From Clostridium sp. Marseille-Q2269 (GTDB lineage: Bacteria; Bacillota; Clostridia; Clostridiales; Clostridiaceae): a DNA stretch of 64,000 bases. The stretch lies in the NCBI RefSeq assembly GCF_943736985.1, contig NZ_CALSFS010000013.1, positions 43,806-107,805 of the forward strand, in the 5' to 3' direction. The notes beneath the pieces are model-generated. The model saw only the letters and a program-made list of their open reading frames with translations. It had not been told where the DNA came from and searched no databases. Shown piece after piece: positions 39,749 to 48,231 of this stretch (position 1 is its first letter; each line of letters begins with the position of its first letter). The translations under genes and the position numbers were made by a program.

Positions 39749-40123
39749 AATAAATTTACCCCCTTAATAAATTACATATATTTTAAACATAAAAGTTTAT
39801 CAGAACAGATTAGCGCAAAAGCATAAGAGGAATGTTAATTTTTTGTCTTGAAAAGTTAGAGTCCTATAGTATATATAAATATGAACATAGCTTAGATAAT
39901 ATGACTCTTATACGCTATAAATATATTATTGTAGTTTAAAACATATATAATGACATAAATGAATTATATAAAATGGATGGGAGTATAATAAAAATTACAT
40001 GTTTATATGGATAGTATTATAATTATAGATGGGAATGGAATTTAAATAGGATGATTACTTCACATTGAAGAAATCATCCTATGTTTTGTAAAGTTAAAAT
40101 AAATTATTAAAAATAATGAGTAT
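39749..40123. other. Intergenic region between ldhA and the broken GNAT gene
   Basis: No gene. It must hold the ldhA promoter (reading left), though no clean -35/-10 is seen. A strong hairpin at 40046-40082 (arms ATAGGATGATT and AATCATCCTAT, inner CTTC/GAAG) is probably a terminator for the leftward GNAT remnant or a decayed element. Confidence 0.5.
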
Positions 40124-40658
40124 TTAAATTAATAATCCCATAGCTATTAAATCGTTGTACACTCCATCATTAAATGATTCTTTTTTTAATATACCTTCTT
40201 TTTCAAATCCAAATTTTTCGTAAAGTTTTATAGCTGTAGGATTATTTTCATTAAGTAAAAAGATTTATTTTTTTAGTTACACCATTTGATTTTGCCCAGT
40301 TTATAAGACAATCCATGAGTTCTGTACCTAGGCCTAGTACCCAAAAATCTTTGCTTATAACTATTCCAAAGGTTCCCACGTGTTTACCTTTTTCCTTATA
40401 TGTAGATTCTATTGATACTATACTTATTATTTTATTTCCATTTAGGGCTAATAGTATTATTGAATTATTCTGTTGATTAGTTAATTCTATTGATTCTTCA
40501 TAATCTTTTAAAGGAATCTTAAACTCATCTTTGCTAAAGGAGAGAAAATCTGTTTCTCCGCCTACTAAGTTATAGAAATTGATCATAGACTGGGCATCTT
40601 CTTTTTTAGCTTTTCTTATGGTTATTTCTTTCCCATTTTTTAAAATTACATTTTTCAT
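40124..40658 (-). pseudogene. GNAT-family N-acetyltransferase, frameshifted
   Basis: The intact part codes 135 residues beginning [22 protein letters not shown], with the acetyl-CoA region near GLGTELMDCLINWAK, and stops at 40251. The missing C-terminus is readable in the next frame (ENNPTAIKLYEKFGFEKEG and on to a stop at 40124), including the LYEKFGF block diagnostic of GNAT enzymes. Removing one base from the A5 run at 40257-40261 restores a 177-residue protein, the family's normal length. So this is a one-base insertion in a homopolymer: either a true recent pseudogene or a sequencing error. AAGGAG precedes the ATG. Confidence 0.85.
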
Positions 40659-41012
40659 ATGCTTAATCTCCTTTTAAATTGAAATTATTTTTATTTAATA
40701 TGAACATTGATTCCTCAAAACTTATTAATATATAAACGTTTTAATAATAAAATATTACCCCTAAAAACGTAAGAGCATTCAACACTAAAAGACAACAAAA
40801 GATAAAATTCTTAAAATTTTAATAACTATTTAAAAAAATGTATATTTTAACTAAGATTATTTATATAATATATGTACAGTTTATAAAATGAGCATAAATA
40901 ATTTTCTATCTTTAGTATGTAATTTGTTATGTTGTAAATAATTTTACACTTATTTATAATATAATTTATTGTGAAATAAAATTAGTTTATAAAAATTTTA
41001 TAGGAAAATCTA
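40659..41012. other. AT-rich divergent intergenic region
   Basis: Lies between the leftward GNAT remnant and the rightward TetR gene. No coding frame, terminator or conserved RNA is seen in it; the TetR promoter and operator follow directly to the right. Confidence 0.4.
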
Positions 41013-41069
41013 TTGATACTATTAAAAAAAGTTATATAATTAAATTAAGAGAAAAATGACTTTAAGTCA
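41013..41069 (+). promoter_or_regulatory. TetR-gene promoter and candidate auto-operator
   Basis: TTGATA (41013-41018), 16-base spacer, TATAAT (41035-41040). The dyad TGACTTTAAGTCA (41057-41069) lies just downstream of the start site, the usual place for autorepression by a TetR protein. Confidence 0.6.
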
Positions 41070-41093
41070 ATAATTTAGTTGGGAGGACTTAAA

Positions 41094-41738
41094 ATGGTTC
41101 TAAAATCTAAGATTAAATCTACTTATGGTGGAAAGTTTTTAGAAAAAAAACTATTAAAAGAAAAAAATTTATATGAATCAGCGTATGAACTTTTTATAAC
41201 AAAGGGCATAAAAGATACTTCTATAGATGATATAGTAAAAAAAGCAGGGGTAGCTAAGGGGACTTTTTATCTATATTTTAACAATAAATATGATATTATT
41301 GATAGGATAATTATAAAAAAAAGTTTGAGTATAATTAAGGAAGCACTGAAATATACTATGACTGAAAGCAAGGGCGATTTTATAGAATCTGTACTTTGTT
41401 TTACAGATTATATAATAGAATATCTAAAAAATAATAAAAGATTGTTAAAGCTTATACATAAAAATTTATCCTGGGGTATATTTAGGAAGGCGTTATTAAA
41501 TTCTAGTCAAACAAAGGAAATTACAGATATAAGAAATATATTTAAGCATATAATAATGGAACAACATTTAGATGAAAAAGAATTTGAAAAAAGATTATTT
41601 ATGATTATAGAATTAACGGGTACAGTTTGTTATAGCTCTATAATATTAGAAGAACCTTATCCTATAGAGGAGATGAAAGCATCTCTATTTGATGTTATAA
41701 GAAAGATAATACAGCCTCTAACCCAAAAGAATTTATAG
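41094..41738 (+). CDS. TetR/AcrR family transcriptional regulator
   Basis: A 214-residue regulator. The TetR_N helix-turn-helix is at about 27-75, with KGIKDTSIDDIVKKAGVAKGTFYLYFNNK, the classic TetR signature. The C-terminal half (~80-214) is helical and would bind a ligand; it resembles no specific subgroup I can name. The start at 41094 follows GGGAGG; an upstream TTG in frame overlaps that site. A matching dyad in its own promoter suggests autorepression. No transporter or enzyme target lies beside it, so its regulon is unknown. Confidence 0.88.
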   Translation: MVLKSKIKSTYGGKFLEKKLLKEKNLYESAYELFITKGIKDTSIDDIVKKAGVAKGTFYLYFNNKYDIIDRIIIKKSLSIIKEALKYTMTESKGDFIESVLCFTDYIIEYLKNNKRLLKLIHKNLSWGIFRKALLNSSQTKEITDIRNIFKHIIMEQHLDEKEFEKRLFMIIELTGTVCYSSIILEEPYPIEEMKASLFDVIRKIIQPLTQKNL

Positions 41739-41792
41739 GATAAAACTATCTGAAACATGGAATAAAATGTAACAAAATAGGAGCCGTTTCTA

Positions 41793-41821
41793 TTGATTAG
41801 GCATGAATATTTTGTTATAAT
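41793..41821 (+). promoter_or_regulatory. Promoter of the zinc-ribbon gene
   Basis: TTGATT (41793-41798), 17-base spacer ending TGT, TATAAT (41816-41821): a strong SigA promoter with extended -10. It gives a leader of about 115 bases. Confidence 0.8.
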
Positions 41822-41860
41822 ATATTAAAATAATAAAATCATGTGAGATTTAAACTGGTA

Positions 41861-41944
41861 ATATAAAGAAGTACATCCCCTTTATTTGGGAATTATGTTC
41901 TTTTTGACTGGTTATAAATCCTAAATAAAGGAGGATGTAATACA
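41861..41944 (+). promoter_or_regulatory. Structured leader with anti-Shine-Dalgarno sequence
   Basis: TACATCCCCTTTATTT (41872-41887) can pair with AAATAAAGGAGGATGTA (41923-41939) over 16 base pairs with a single bulged A, which buries the AAAGGAGG ribosome binding site. The same upstream bases can instead form a local hairpin (AAGAA..CAT..CCC with GGG..ATG..TTCTT, then a T-run). The two folds exclude each other, as in thermometers and riboswitches. Confidence 0.6.
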
Positions 41945-42112
41945 ATGGCAGATAAGACTTTAACATGTGAAGATTGTGGAAAAGAATTTGTATTTACTGA
42001 AGGAGAACAAGAATTCTACAAAGAAAAAGGATTCGAAAATGAACCAAAAAGATGTCCAGAATGCAGAAAATCTAGAAAACAAGAAAGAAACAATAGAGGC
42101 TTCAGAAGATAA
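41945..42112 (+). CDS. Small zinc-ribbon protein (55 aa)
   Basis: A 55-residue protein with two CxxC pairs, CEDC (8-11) and CPEC (37-40), spaced to bind one zinc ion, and a basic, Arg-rich tail (RKSRKQERNNRGFRR). It matches the small probable zinc-ribbon (zf-trcl-like) proteins of clostridia. The basic tail suggests nucleic-acid binding; the function is unknown. A perfect AAAGGAGG lies 9 bases upstream, but the leader can hide it. It has its own promoter and terminator. The sequence directly shows a clean frame, while the overlapping longer frame is an out-of-frame shadow. Confidence 0.85.
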   Translation: MADKTLTCEDCGKEFVFTEGEQEFYKEKGFENEPKRCPECRKSRKQERNNRGFRR

Positions 42113-42130
42113 TAGAATAATGAGAAAATG

Positions 42131-42157
42131 GCTGTTGAATTACTTCAACAGCTTTTT
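42131..42157 (+). terminator. Terminator of the zinc-ribbon gene
   Basis: Perfect arms GCTGTTGAA and TTCAACAGC around TTAC, then TTTTT. Confidence 0.9.
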
Positions 42158-42194
42158 ATATTAAAATGTAAATAATTACATTGGAGGTATTAAT

Positions 42195-43547
42195 ATGAAT
42201 AAATCTTTAAGTTTAGACCTAAGAAAAGTTAAGTCATATGTAGAGGATCATGAATTACAGTATTTAGAATCAATGATAAAGGAAATGGATAAAAATCTTT
42301 CTAGTAAAACAGGTGCAGGAAATAAATTTTTAGGTTGGTTAGATCTGCCAGTAAATTATAATAAAGAGGAATTTGCACGAATAAAAAAATCAGCAGAAAA
42401 AATAAAAAATACGTGTGATGTTCTTATTGTTATAGGAATAGGTGGGTCCTATTTAGGAGCAAGAGCTACCATAGAAGCTTTAACTAATACATTTTATAAT
42501 GATTTAGATAAAAGTGATAGAAAAGCTCCACAAATATATTTTGCAGGTAACAACATAAGTTCTACTTACATGGCTGATTTATTACAATTAGTTAAAGGTA
42601 AGGATATATGTGTAAATGTAATTTCTAAATCAGGTACAACTACAGAACCAGCTATAGCTTTTAGAATATTTAAAGAATTATTAGAAAAGAAATATGGAAA
42701 AGAAGGAGCAAAGGAAAGAATATTTGCTACTACAGATGGAGCTAAAGGTGCACTAAGAACTTTAGCTGATTCAGAAGGATATGAAACATTTATAATACCA
42801 GATGATGTAGGAGGGAGATTCTCAGTTCTAACTCCAGTTGGGTTATTACCTATAGCTGTATCAGGAATAGACATAGATGAAATAATGAAAGGTGCAGCAG
42901 CAGCCAGAGAAGAATATTCTTCTAAAAATTTAGAACAAAATGACATATATAGATATGTAGCAGTAAGAAATTCTTTATATAGAAAAGGAAAAACTACAGA
43001 AATGTTAGTTAATTTTGAACCATGCTTACATTATTTTGGAGAGTGGTGGAAGCAACTATATGGAGAAAGTGAAGGAAAAGATGGAAAGGGAATATTCCCA
43101 GCAGCAGCAGACTTTTCAACAGATCTACATTCAATGGGACAATATATACAAGATGGTCTAAGAAATATGTTTGAAACATTTATAAATGTAGAAAATCCTA
43201 GAAAATCAATTATAATAAAAGAAGATGAAGATAATTTGGATGGTCTTAATTTCTTAGCAGGTAAAGATATGGACTATGTAAATCATCAAGCATCAAGAGG
43301 TACAGTTTTAGCTCATAATGATGGGGGAGTTCCATCCATAGTGTTAAATGTACCAGAATTGACAGCTTATTACTTAGGACAATTAATTTATTTCTTTGAA
43401 AAGGCTTGTGGAATAAGTGGATATGTATTAGGAGTTAATCCTTTTGATCAACCAGGAGTAGAAGCTTATAAAAAGAATATGTTTGCTCTTTTAGGAAAAC
43501 CAGGTTATGAAGACATGAAAGCTGCACTAGAAGAAAGCTTTAATTAA
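42195..43547 (+). CDS. pgi: Glucose-6-phosphate isomerase
   Basis: A 450-residue phosphoglucose isomerase, interconverting glucose-6-P and fructose-6-P. It has the two SIS-type sugar-phosphate domains with [12 protein letters not shown] (about 76-87), the substrate loop [10 protein letters not shown] (about 146-155), [16 protein letters not shown] (about 205-220, catalytic Arg within), [13 protein letters not shown] (catalytic Glu, near 290) and [13 protein letters not shown] near the C-terminus. It is the short bacterial form (~450 aa). GGAGG lies before the ATG. Followed 12 bases later by the DUF188 gene. Confidence 0.98.
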   Translation: MNKSLSLDLRKVKSYVEDHELQYLESMIKEMDKNLSSKTGAGNKFLGWLDLPVNYNKEEFARIKKSAEKIKNTCDVLIVIGIGGSYLGARATIEALTNTFYNDLDKSDRKAPQIYFAGNNISSTYMADLLQLVKGKDICVNVISKSGTTTEPAIAFRIFKELLEKKYGKEGAKERIFATTDGAKGALRTLADSEGYETFIIPDDVGGRFSVLTPVGLLPIAVSGIDIDEIMKGAAAAREEYSSKNLEQNDIYRYVAVRNSLYRKGKTTEMLVNFEPCLHYFGEWWKQLYGESEGKDGKGIFPAAADFSTDLHSMGQYIQDGLRNMFETFINVENPRKSIIIKEDEDNLDGLNFLAGKDMDYVNHQASRGTVLAHNDGGVPSIVLNVPELTAYYLGQLIYFFEKACGISGYVLGVNPFDQPGVEAYKKNMFALLGKPGYEDMKAALEESFN

Positions 43548-43559
43548 TAGGATTTTTCT

Positions 43560-43994
43560 ATGAGAATATTAGTAGATGCAGATGCTTGTCCTGGAAGAGA
43601 TATAATAGAAAAAGTAGCTAAAAAATACAAAATAGATATTATAATGTTTTGTGATATAAATCATGTTTTAAAAAGTAATTATAGTATTATTAAATATGTA
43701 GATCATGGTTTTCAAAGTGTGGATATGGCTTTAATAAATGAAGCTAAGAAAGAAGATATAATAATAACACAAGATTTTGGAGTAGCTGCTATGGCACTTG
43801 GAAAAAAAGCCAAGGCTATAAATCCCAAAGGATATATATTTAGTGATAGTAATATAGATAGAATGCTATTTGAAAGGCATGTAAGTGGAAAAATGAGAAG
43901 GGCAGGTAAAAAAAATAATTCTGGTCCTCGAAAAAGAAATTTTGAAGATGATGTTAGACTAGAAAAAAATCTTATAAAACTAATAATTCAGTAG
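43560..43994 (+). CDS. YaiI/YqxD family (DUF188, UPF0178) protein
   Basis: A 144-residue member of DUF188. The start MRILVDADACPGRDIIEKVAKK and later ITQDFGVAAMALGKKAKAINPKG match the family, which has a PIN-like fold with conserved acidic residues (Asp5, Asp7, Asp75 region), so it may be a nuclease; no function is proven. The C-terminus is basic (RRAGKKNNSGPRKR). It follows pgi by 12 bases with only a weak AGGA site and is probably cotranscribed. Confidence 0.88.
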   Translation: MRILVDADACPGRDIIEKVAKKYKIDIIMFCDINHVLKSNYSIIKYVDHGFQSVDMALINEAKKEDIIITQDFGVAAMALGKKAKAINPKGYIFSDSNIDRMLFERHVSGKMRRAGKKNNSGPRKRNFEDDVRLEKNLIKLIIQ

Positions 43995-44042
43995 AAAAAA
44001 TAACATATAAATATATTACTAAATTCTTTTAAATATAATTAA

Positions 44043-44084
44043 AAGAATTAGCAATGAAATACATGTAATTCATTGCTAATTCTT
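44043..44084. terminator. Bidirectional terminator after the DUF188 gene
   Basis: Perfect arms AAGAATTAGCAATGAA and TTCATTGCTAATTCTT around a short ATACATGTAA centre, T-rich after; it serves the pgi/DUF188 unit and the leftward small gene. Confidence 0.85.
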
Positions 44085-44096
44085 ATTTTTATGTGT

Positions 44097-44258
44097 TTAT
44101 TTCATATCTTTAAATTCTAAATTATCTTGAGGCCCTTCAGGAAATATTAATCCATTATTTAATCTTTCTATTATAGGATATCCTTTTTTTGACTTACCAG
44201 TAAAAACAGAGGATTTTTTATATACATAATCTCCATCATATCTATCTAATTCTTTCAT
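44097..44258 (-). CDS. Small hypothetical protein (53 aa)
   Basis: A 53-codon frame, MKELDRYDGDYVYKKSS... ending FKDMK, with AAGGAGG 10 bases before the ATG and ending just inside a terminator. No cysteines or membrane helix; it is soluble and charged. I do not recognise the family. The good RBS, isolation between terminators and lack of a competing frame on the other strand make it likely to be real. Confidence 0.6.
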   Translation of the reverse strand: MKELDRYDGDYVYKKSSVFTGKSKKGYPIIERLNNGLIFPEGPQDNLEFKDMK

Positions 44259-44380
44259 AAATTTATCAACCTCCTTATAATAAGTTTTCCCAAGGTGGTA
44301 TAATAATATAAATAGAATAAAATACTATTACATAATTTGGTATTATAGTATAATGTATTTGTTAATGTTTTTAAGAGAGG

Positions 44381-46396
44381 ATGGTATTAATAGTGGAAGA
44401 GTTAAATATTATTTTTGATAAGGAAAGTCCTCAGCAAAAAAATTCTAGCATAAAGATTAAAGCTTTTATAGAAAACAATGAAAAATTTTTATATAAATTT
44501 ATAATAGGAAAAGAAGGTATGTGGAATACAGTTAGTGATTTTAATTATGAGAACACTATAGATTGGTCACCTAAAGAAGAAGGCAAATACATAATAATGG
44601 TACAAGCTAAGAAAGAGGACAGTTCCAAACCTTTTGATTTCATTAGTAAATTTGATTATGTAATAGGTGAAATAGACGAAAAATTTATAAGAAATGTGTA
44701 TTTAAATAAAGATAATCTTAATATAGGAGAAAGAATAGAAGCGGTAGTTGAAAGTAATAGATTCCCTTTGATGTTTAAATATTGGATAAAAGAAGATGAT
44801 AATTGGAAGCTTATAAAAGATTATTCTACAGAAAATAGTATAACTTTTGTAGTAAAAAAGCCGGGTATACAAGAACTTATGGTTGAATGTAAAGACTTAA
44901 AATCTGTTAAAGATTATGATGATTATTTTAAAGTAGCTTTTAAAGTTAATTCTATAGAGAATGTCGAAATAGTAGACTTTAATTGTTTAACTAAGGAATT
45001 AATATGTGATGAAGATTTAGTTTTTAAGGTAGAATCTGTTTATGAAGAAGGTAGAGATATATTATATAAATTTATAAAGATAAATAGTAATGGTACACAG
45101 GAATGTATACAAGATTATTCTAGTAACAATGTAGTATCATACATAGAAAAAAATAGTGGAGATTACAAGTTATTATGTCTGGTAAAGGATATGTATTCTC
45201 AAAACGAATTTGATGATAGAGCCATGCTGAAATTTACTGTTAAGCCTTATAGAGACATTGTTATAAGAAAGTTTACTACTAACTTAAATTCACCTCAAAT
45301 GACGGATACAGCCATAGAATTAAAAATAAATGCAGAAGGTGGAAAGGAACTTTTATACAAGTTTATAATAGCTGGGAATCATATAGAAGATTCAGGATAT
45401 ATAAGAAATAATATATATACGTGGAAGTCATCTGTACCAGGTAAGTATTCTATAGAGGCATTGGTAAAAGATGCTTCCAGTGAAAATGAATACGATGATA
45501 AATCTTCTATAGAATATACAATAAATTTAGAATACATTAAAGAACCTATAAAAATTGAAAAAGTAATATTAGATAAAGGGAAACATGTTTTAAAAGGAGA
45601 AGAAGTAGAAATAAGAGCTATAAGTAATGGAGGAAATAGTGTAAGATATGCCTTTTCTATAAAAAAGGATGGTAAGCAGCAAGAAAAGATAGATTTTGGT
45701 ACTTGTAATTGGGCTAAATTTATACCAAAAGAAACAGGTATATATGAACTAGAAGTTTTAGCAAAACACAAATATTCATCTAGAGAATATGATTCTCATT
45801 ATGTAGCATATATAAATAGTCATAACTATATACCGGCAATAATTGATTATGTTATATATCCTATCAAAACTAGTTATATAGTGGGAGATGAAATATTACT
45901 AAAAGTTATAATTCAAAATACAAAGGATAATTTAATAAAGTATATTTTAAAGATAAATAATGAAAAGGTAGAAGAAACGGATTACATTGAAGATAAAAAT
46001 TTTAAATATGTACCTAAATGCAGCGGATATTATACTATAGAGGTATTAGCTAAAAATAAAGAGAGCAAAGAAATTTATGATTCTAAAAAAGAAATAAAAT
46101 TTTATGTAAGAGAAGCTTTACCTATAACAAATACAAAAATAAAAATTAGTAGAACAGACGTAAAATGCAATGAAACTGTAACTTTCAGTGTGGATAGTGA
46201 TGGTGGAAATGCAGTTCTTTATCAATTTTATATTATGAATAAGGGCGAATGGAATTTAGTTCAAGATTATAGTAGAAAAAAATATTATACATTTATGCCA
46301 TTTAATAAAGGGAAATATGAAGTTTTGGTATTGTCTAAAAGTAGTTTCTTAAAATGCGCTTATGAGGATTATGATATATTTAAGTTTAAAGTATAA
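44381..46396 (+). CDS. Seven-repeat Y_Y_Y (triple tyrosine motif) protein
   Basis: A ~671-residue protein made almost entirely of seven tandem repeats of about 95 residues. Each repeat has the pattern L-Y-K-F ... W ... DYS ... G-x-Y ... V-x-A-K ... YDD, the Y_Y_Y beta-sandwich seen in clostridial proteins and two-component sensors. No signal peptide, membrane helix or wall anchor is present. The start is uncertain: ATG 44381 directly abuts GAGAGG; a GTG four codons in (44393) is the alternative. The next gene, a transglycosylase also lacking a signal peptide, starts 58 bases later, so they may work together on cell-wall peptidoglycan. Function unknown. Confidence 0.8.
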   Translation: MVLIVEELNIIFDKESPQQKNSSIKIKAFIENNEKFLYKFIIGKEGMWNTVSDFNYENTIDWSPKEEGKYIIMVQAKKEDSSKPFDFISKFDYVIGEIDEKFIRNVYLNKDNLNIGERIEAVVESNRFPLMFKYWIKEDDNWKLIKDYSTENSITFVVKKPGIQELMVECKDLKSVKDYDDYFKVAFKVNSIENVEIVDFNCLTKELICDEDLVFKVESVYEEGRDILYKFIKINSNGTQECIQDYSSNNVVSYIEKNSGDYKLLCLVKDMYSQNEFDDRAMLKFTVKPYRDIVIRKFTTNLNSPQMTDTAIELKINAEGGKELLYKFIIAGNHIEDSGYIRNNIYTWKSSVPGKYSIEALVKDASSENEYDDKSSIEYTINLEYIKEPIKIEKVILDKGKHVLKGEEVEIRAISNGGNSVRYAFSIKKDGKQQEKIDFGTCNWAKFIPKETGIYELEVLAKHKYSSREYDSHYVAYINSHNYIPAIIDYVIYPIKTSYIVGDEILLKVIIQNTKDNLIKYILKINNEKVEETDYIEDKNFKYVPKCSGYYTIEVLAKNKESKEIYDSKKEIKFYVREALPITNTKIKISRTDVKCNETVTFSVDSDGGNAVLYQFYIMNKGEWNLVQDYSRKKYYTFMPFNKGKYEVLVLSKSSFLKCAYEDYDIFKFKV

Positions 46397-46454
46397 ATAA
46401 AGCAGTAATATAGACGATAATAGTAAATATATGTTTAAAAGTGGTGGTGAGTTT

Positions 46455-47126
46455 ATGAAAATAAATGGTAGCGAAATGGTATTGCAACAAATGTTACAGA
46501 TGCAATTGATGGGGCAAATATTAAAATCATCTTTTGGGGATTCATCAAATTTTCAAATAGTTTTAGATAGTCTATTAAAGGCTATGGAAAATAAAGAAAA
46601 TGGTGATTTAAATAATATATTGTCATTAGATGGAGAAACAAATAGTAAAAATAAATATTACGGTGCAGGACAAAGATTAGAAGAAGCAAAAAGAGAAATA
46701 AACAATATAAAAACTGAAGTAAGAACAGGAAATACTACTATAGATAGTGCTGTAGAAAAAGCCTCAAGGAAGTATGGAATAGATAAAAGTTTGTTAATGG
46801 CAGTTATAAAACAAGAATCAGATTTTAATCCTAATTGTGTTTCAAATGCTGGAGCTAAAGGATTAATGCAGCTTATGCCAGATACTGCTAGAGAAGTTGG
46901 AGTTAAAAATCCTTTTGATATACAGCAAAATATAGATGGTGGAGCAAGATATTTAAAGAGAATGTTAGATATGCACGGAAATGTAAAAGAATTAGCCTTG
47001 GCAGCATATAATGCAGGGCCAGGAACACTTCAATGGAGAGGTGTAAAAGATGTTTCTGATATAAGCAAATTACCTAGTGAGACAAAACATTATGTAAAAA
47101 ATATAATGAGAAATTACGGAAAATAA
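46455..47126 (+). CDS. Lytic transglycosylase, SLT domain, without signal peptide
   Basis: A 223-residue protein. Residues ~1-95 are a Met/Gln-rich helical region of unknown role. The C-terminal ~120 residues are an SLT (goose-lysozyme-like) domain with the catalytic glutamate in AVIKQESDFNP, then GAKGLMQLMPDTA and AYNAGPG, which are all diagnostic. It should cleave peptidoglycan glycan strands, but no export signal is visible. The start at 46455 follows GGTGG; an ATG 8 codons upstream has no site. Probably cotranscribed with the Y_Y_Y gene. Confidence 0.9.
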   Translation: MKINGSEMVLQQMLQMQLMGQILKSSFGDSSNFQIVLDSLLKAMENKENGDLNNILSLDGETNSKNKYYGAGQRLEEAKREINNIKTEVRTGNTTIDSAVEKASRKYGIDKSLLMAVIKQESDFNPNCVSNAGAKGLMQLMPDTAREVGVKNPFDIQQNIDGGARYLKRMLDMHGNVKELALAAYNAGPGTLQWRGVKDVSDISKLPSETKHYVKNIMRNYGK

Positions 47127-47157
47127 AAAGGAAAGTGCAACGCACTTTTCTTTTTAT
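47123..47157 (+). terminator. Terminator of the transglycosylase gene
   Basis: Arms AAAAGGAAAGTGC and GCACTTTTCTTTT around AAC, overlapping the stop codon region and ending in Ts. Confidence 0.85.
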
Positions 47158-47209
47158 TTGTTATAATGGTAATACTGATAGTATAATAATCAAAACTAGG
47201 AGGAATTCA

Positions 47210-47926
47210 ATGGAACGTTTAGATAAAATACTAGCTAATTTAGGATATGGTACAAGAAAAGAAGTTAAAGCATTGATAAAAAAAGGCCAGATAAATGTAG
47301 ATGGTAAAGTTGCTAAAGATAACGGAATGCAAATAGATCCAGAAAAGAATAGAATATCTATATTCGGTAAAGAAATAGTTTATAAAAAGTATATTTATTT
47401 GATGATGAATAAGCCAGAGGGAGTAATTTCTGCGACTTTTGATAATCATGATGAAACCGTTGTGGATCTATTAGAAGATGAGGATAGAATTTTTGAACCT
47501 TTTCCTGTAGGTAGATTGGATAAAAATACAGTAGGATTACTTTTACTTACCAATGATGGTGAACTAAATCATAGACTTATATCTCCTAGATGGCATGTAG
47601 ATAAAATATATTATGCTAAAATTAATAAAAAAGTAACTGATGAAGATGTAGAAAAATTTAGAAAAGGGATAGTATTGGATGATGGATATAAATGTTTTCC
47701 TGCAAAGCTTGAAATAATAAAATCATATAATGAAGGATCAGAAGTTAGAGTTACTATACATGAAGGAAAATTCCATCAAGTTAAAAGAATGTTTGAAAGT
47801 GTTGATAAAAAAGTAATTTACTTGAAAAGAGAACAATTTGGACCACTGACATTAGATGAAAGCTTGAAACAAGGAGAATATAGAGAACTAACAGATGAGG
47901 AAATGGATATATTAAAGAACATATAA
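47210..47926 (+). CDS. rsuA: 16S rRNA pseudouridine synthase, RsuA family
   Basis: A 238-residue RsuA/RluB/RluE-type pseudouridine synthase. An S4 RNA-binding domain (ERLDKILANLGYGTRKEVKALIKKG) occupies 1-60. The catalytic domain has the aspartate in GRLDKNTVGLLLLTNDG (near 100-116), the family's catalytic motif. By length and lack of a C-terminal extension it fits RsuA (16S U516) better than RluB (23S). The start at 47210 follows AGGAGG; 25 upstream codons in frame run into the preceding terminator and are not coding. Confidence 0.9.
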   Translation: MERLDKILANLGYGTRKEVKALIKKGQINVDGKVAKDNGMQIDPEKNRISIFGKEIVYKKYIYLMMNKPEGVISATFDNHDETVVDLLEDEDRIFEPFPVGRLDKNTVGLLLLTNDGELNHRLISPRWHVDKIYYAKINKKVTDEDVEKFRKGIVLDDGYKCFPAKLEIIKSYNEGSEVRVTIHEGKFHQVKRMFESVDKKVIYLKREQFGPLTLDESLKQGEYRELTDEEMDILKNI

Positions 47927-48015
47927 AATATTAAATATAAATAAAATAATTATAAAATTATGAATTGGAAAGCATCATTTAAAAAAAAGTTTACAATAAA
48001 ATTTGCAAAAAAATG

Positions 48016-48135
48016 TTGCATTTATTAATGTCATTCATTATAATAGGTAATGCAAGGATAAGTAAAAAGAATAAATAGCCCCCTTTTTATTTATTAACAG
48101 CAGCCTATAACCCCAATAGGCTGTTTTATTTTTTA
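48016..48135 (+). ncRNA. Candidate small RNA or transcription attenuator
   Basis: A consensus-like promoter (TTGCAT at 48016-48021, exactly 17 bases, TATAAT at 48039-48044) is followed about 55 bases downstream by a strong terminator (arms CAGCCTAT and ATAGGCTG, 48101-48123, then a T-run). The implied transcript is about 85 bases with no frame. Between them lies an unpaired GCCCCCTTTTT. It ends about 95 bases before yerC, so it could be a free sRNA or the terminated leader of the yerC transcript. Confidence 0.5.
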
Positions 48136-48231
48136 TTATTATATATTTATCTGATTTTATAGATTAATATATTAATACATGATAAAATTAAGGTAATAAT
48201 AAAGCCGAGTTTGAATAAGGAGCTGAAACAT

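Noticed and set aside
41967-42164. 65-codon plus-strand frame
   Set aside because: It is an out-of-frame shadow of the true zinc-ribbon gene at 41945-42112, which has the RBS and paired cysteines, and it runs through the terminator.
42566-42946. Minus-strand 126-codon frame inside pgi
   Set aside because: Antisense shadow of a conserved enzyme.
45379-45771. Minus-strand 130-codon frame inside the Y_Y_Y gene
   Set aside because: Antisense shadow; the plus-strand repeat structure explains the region.
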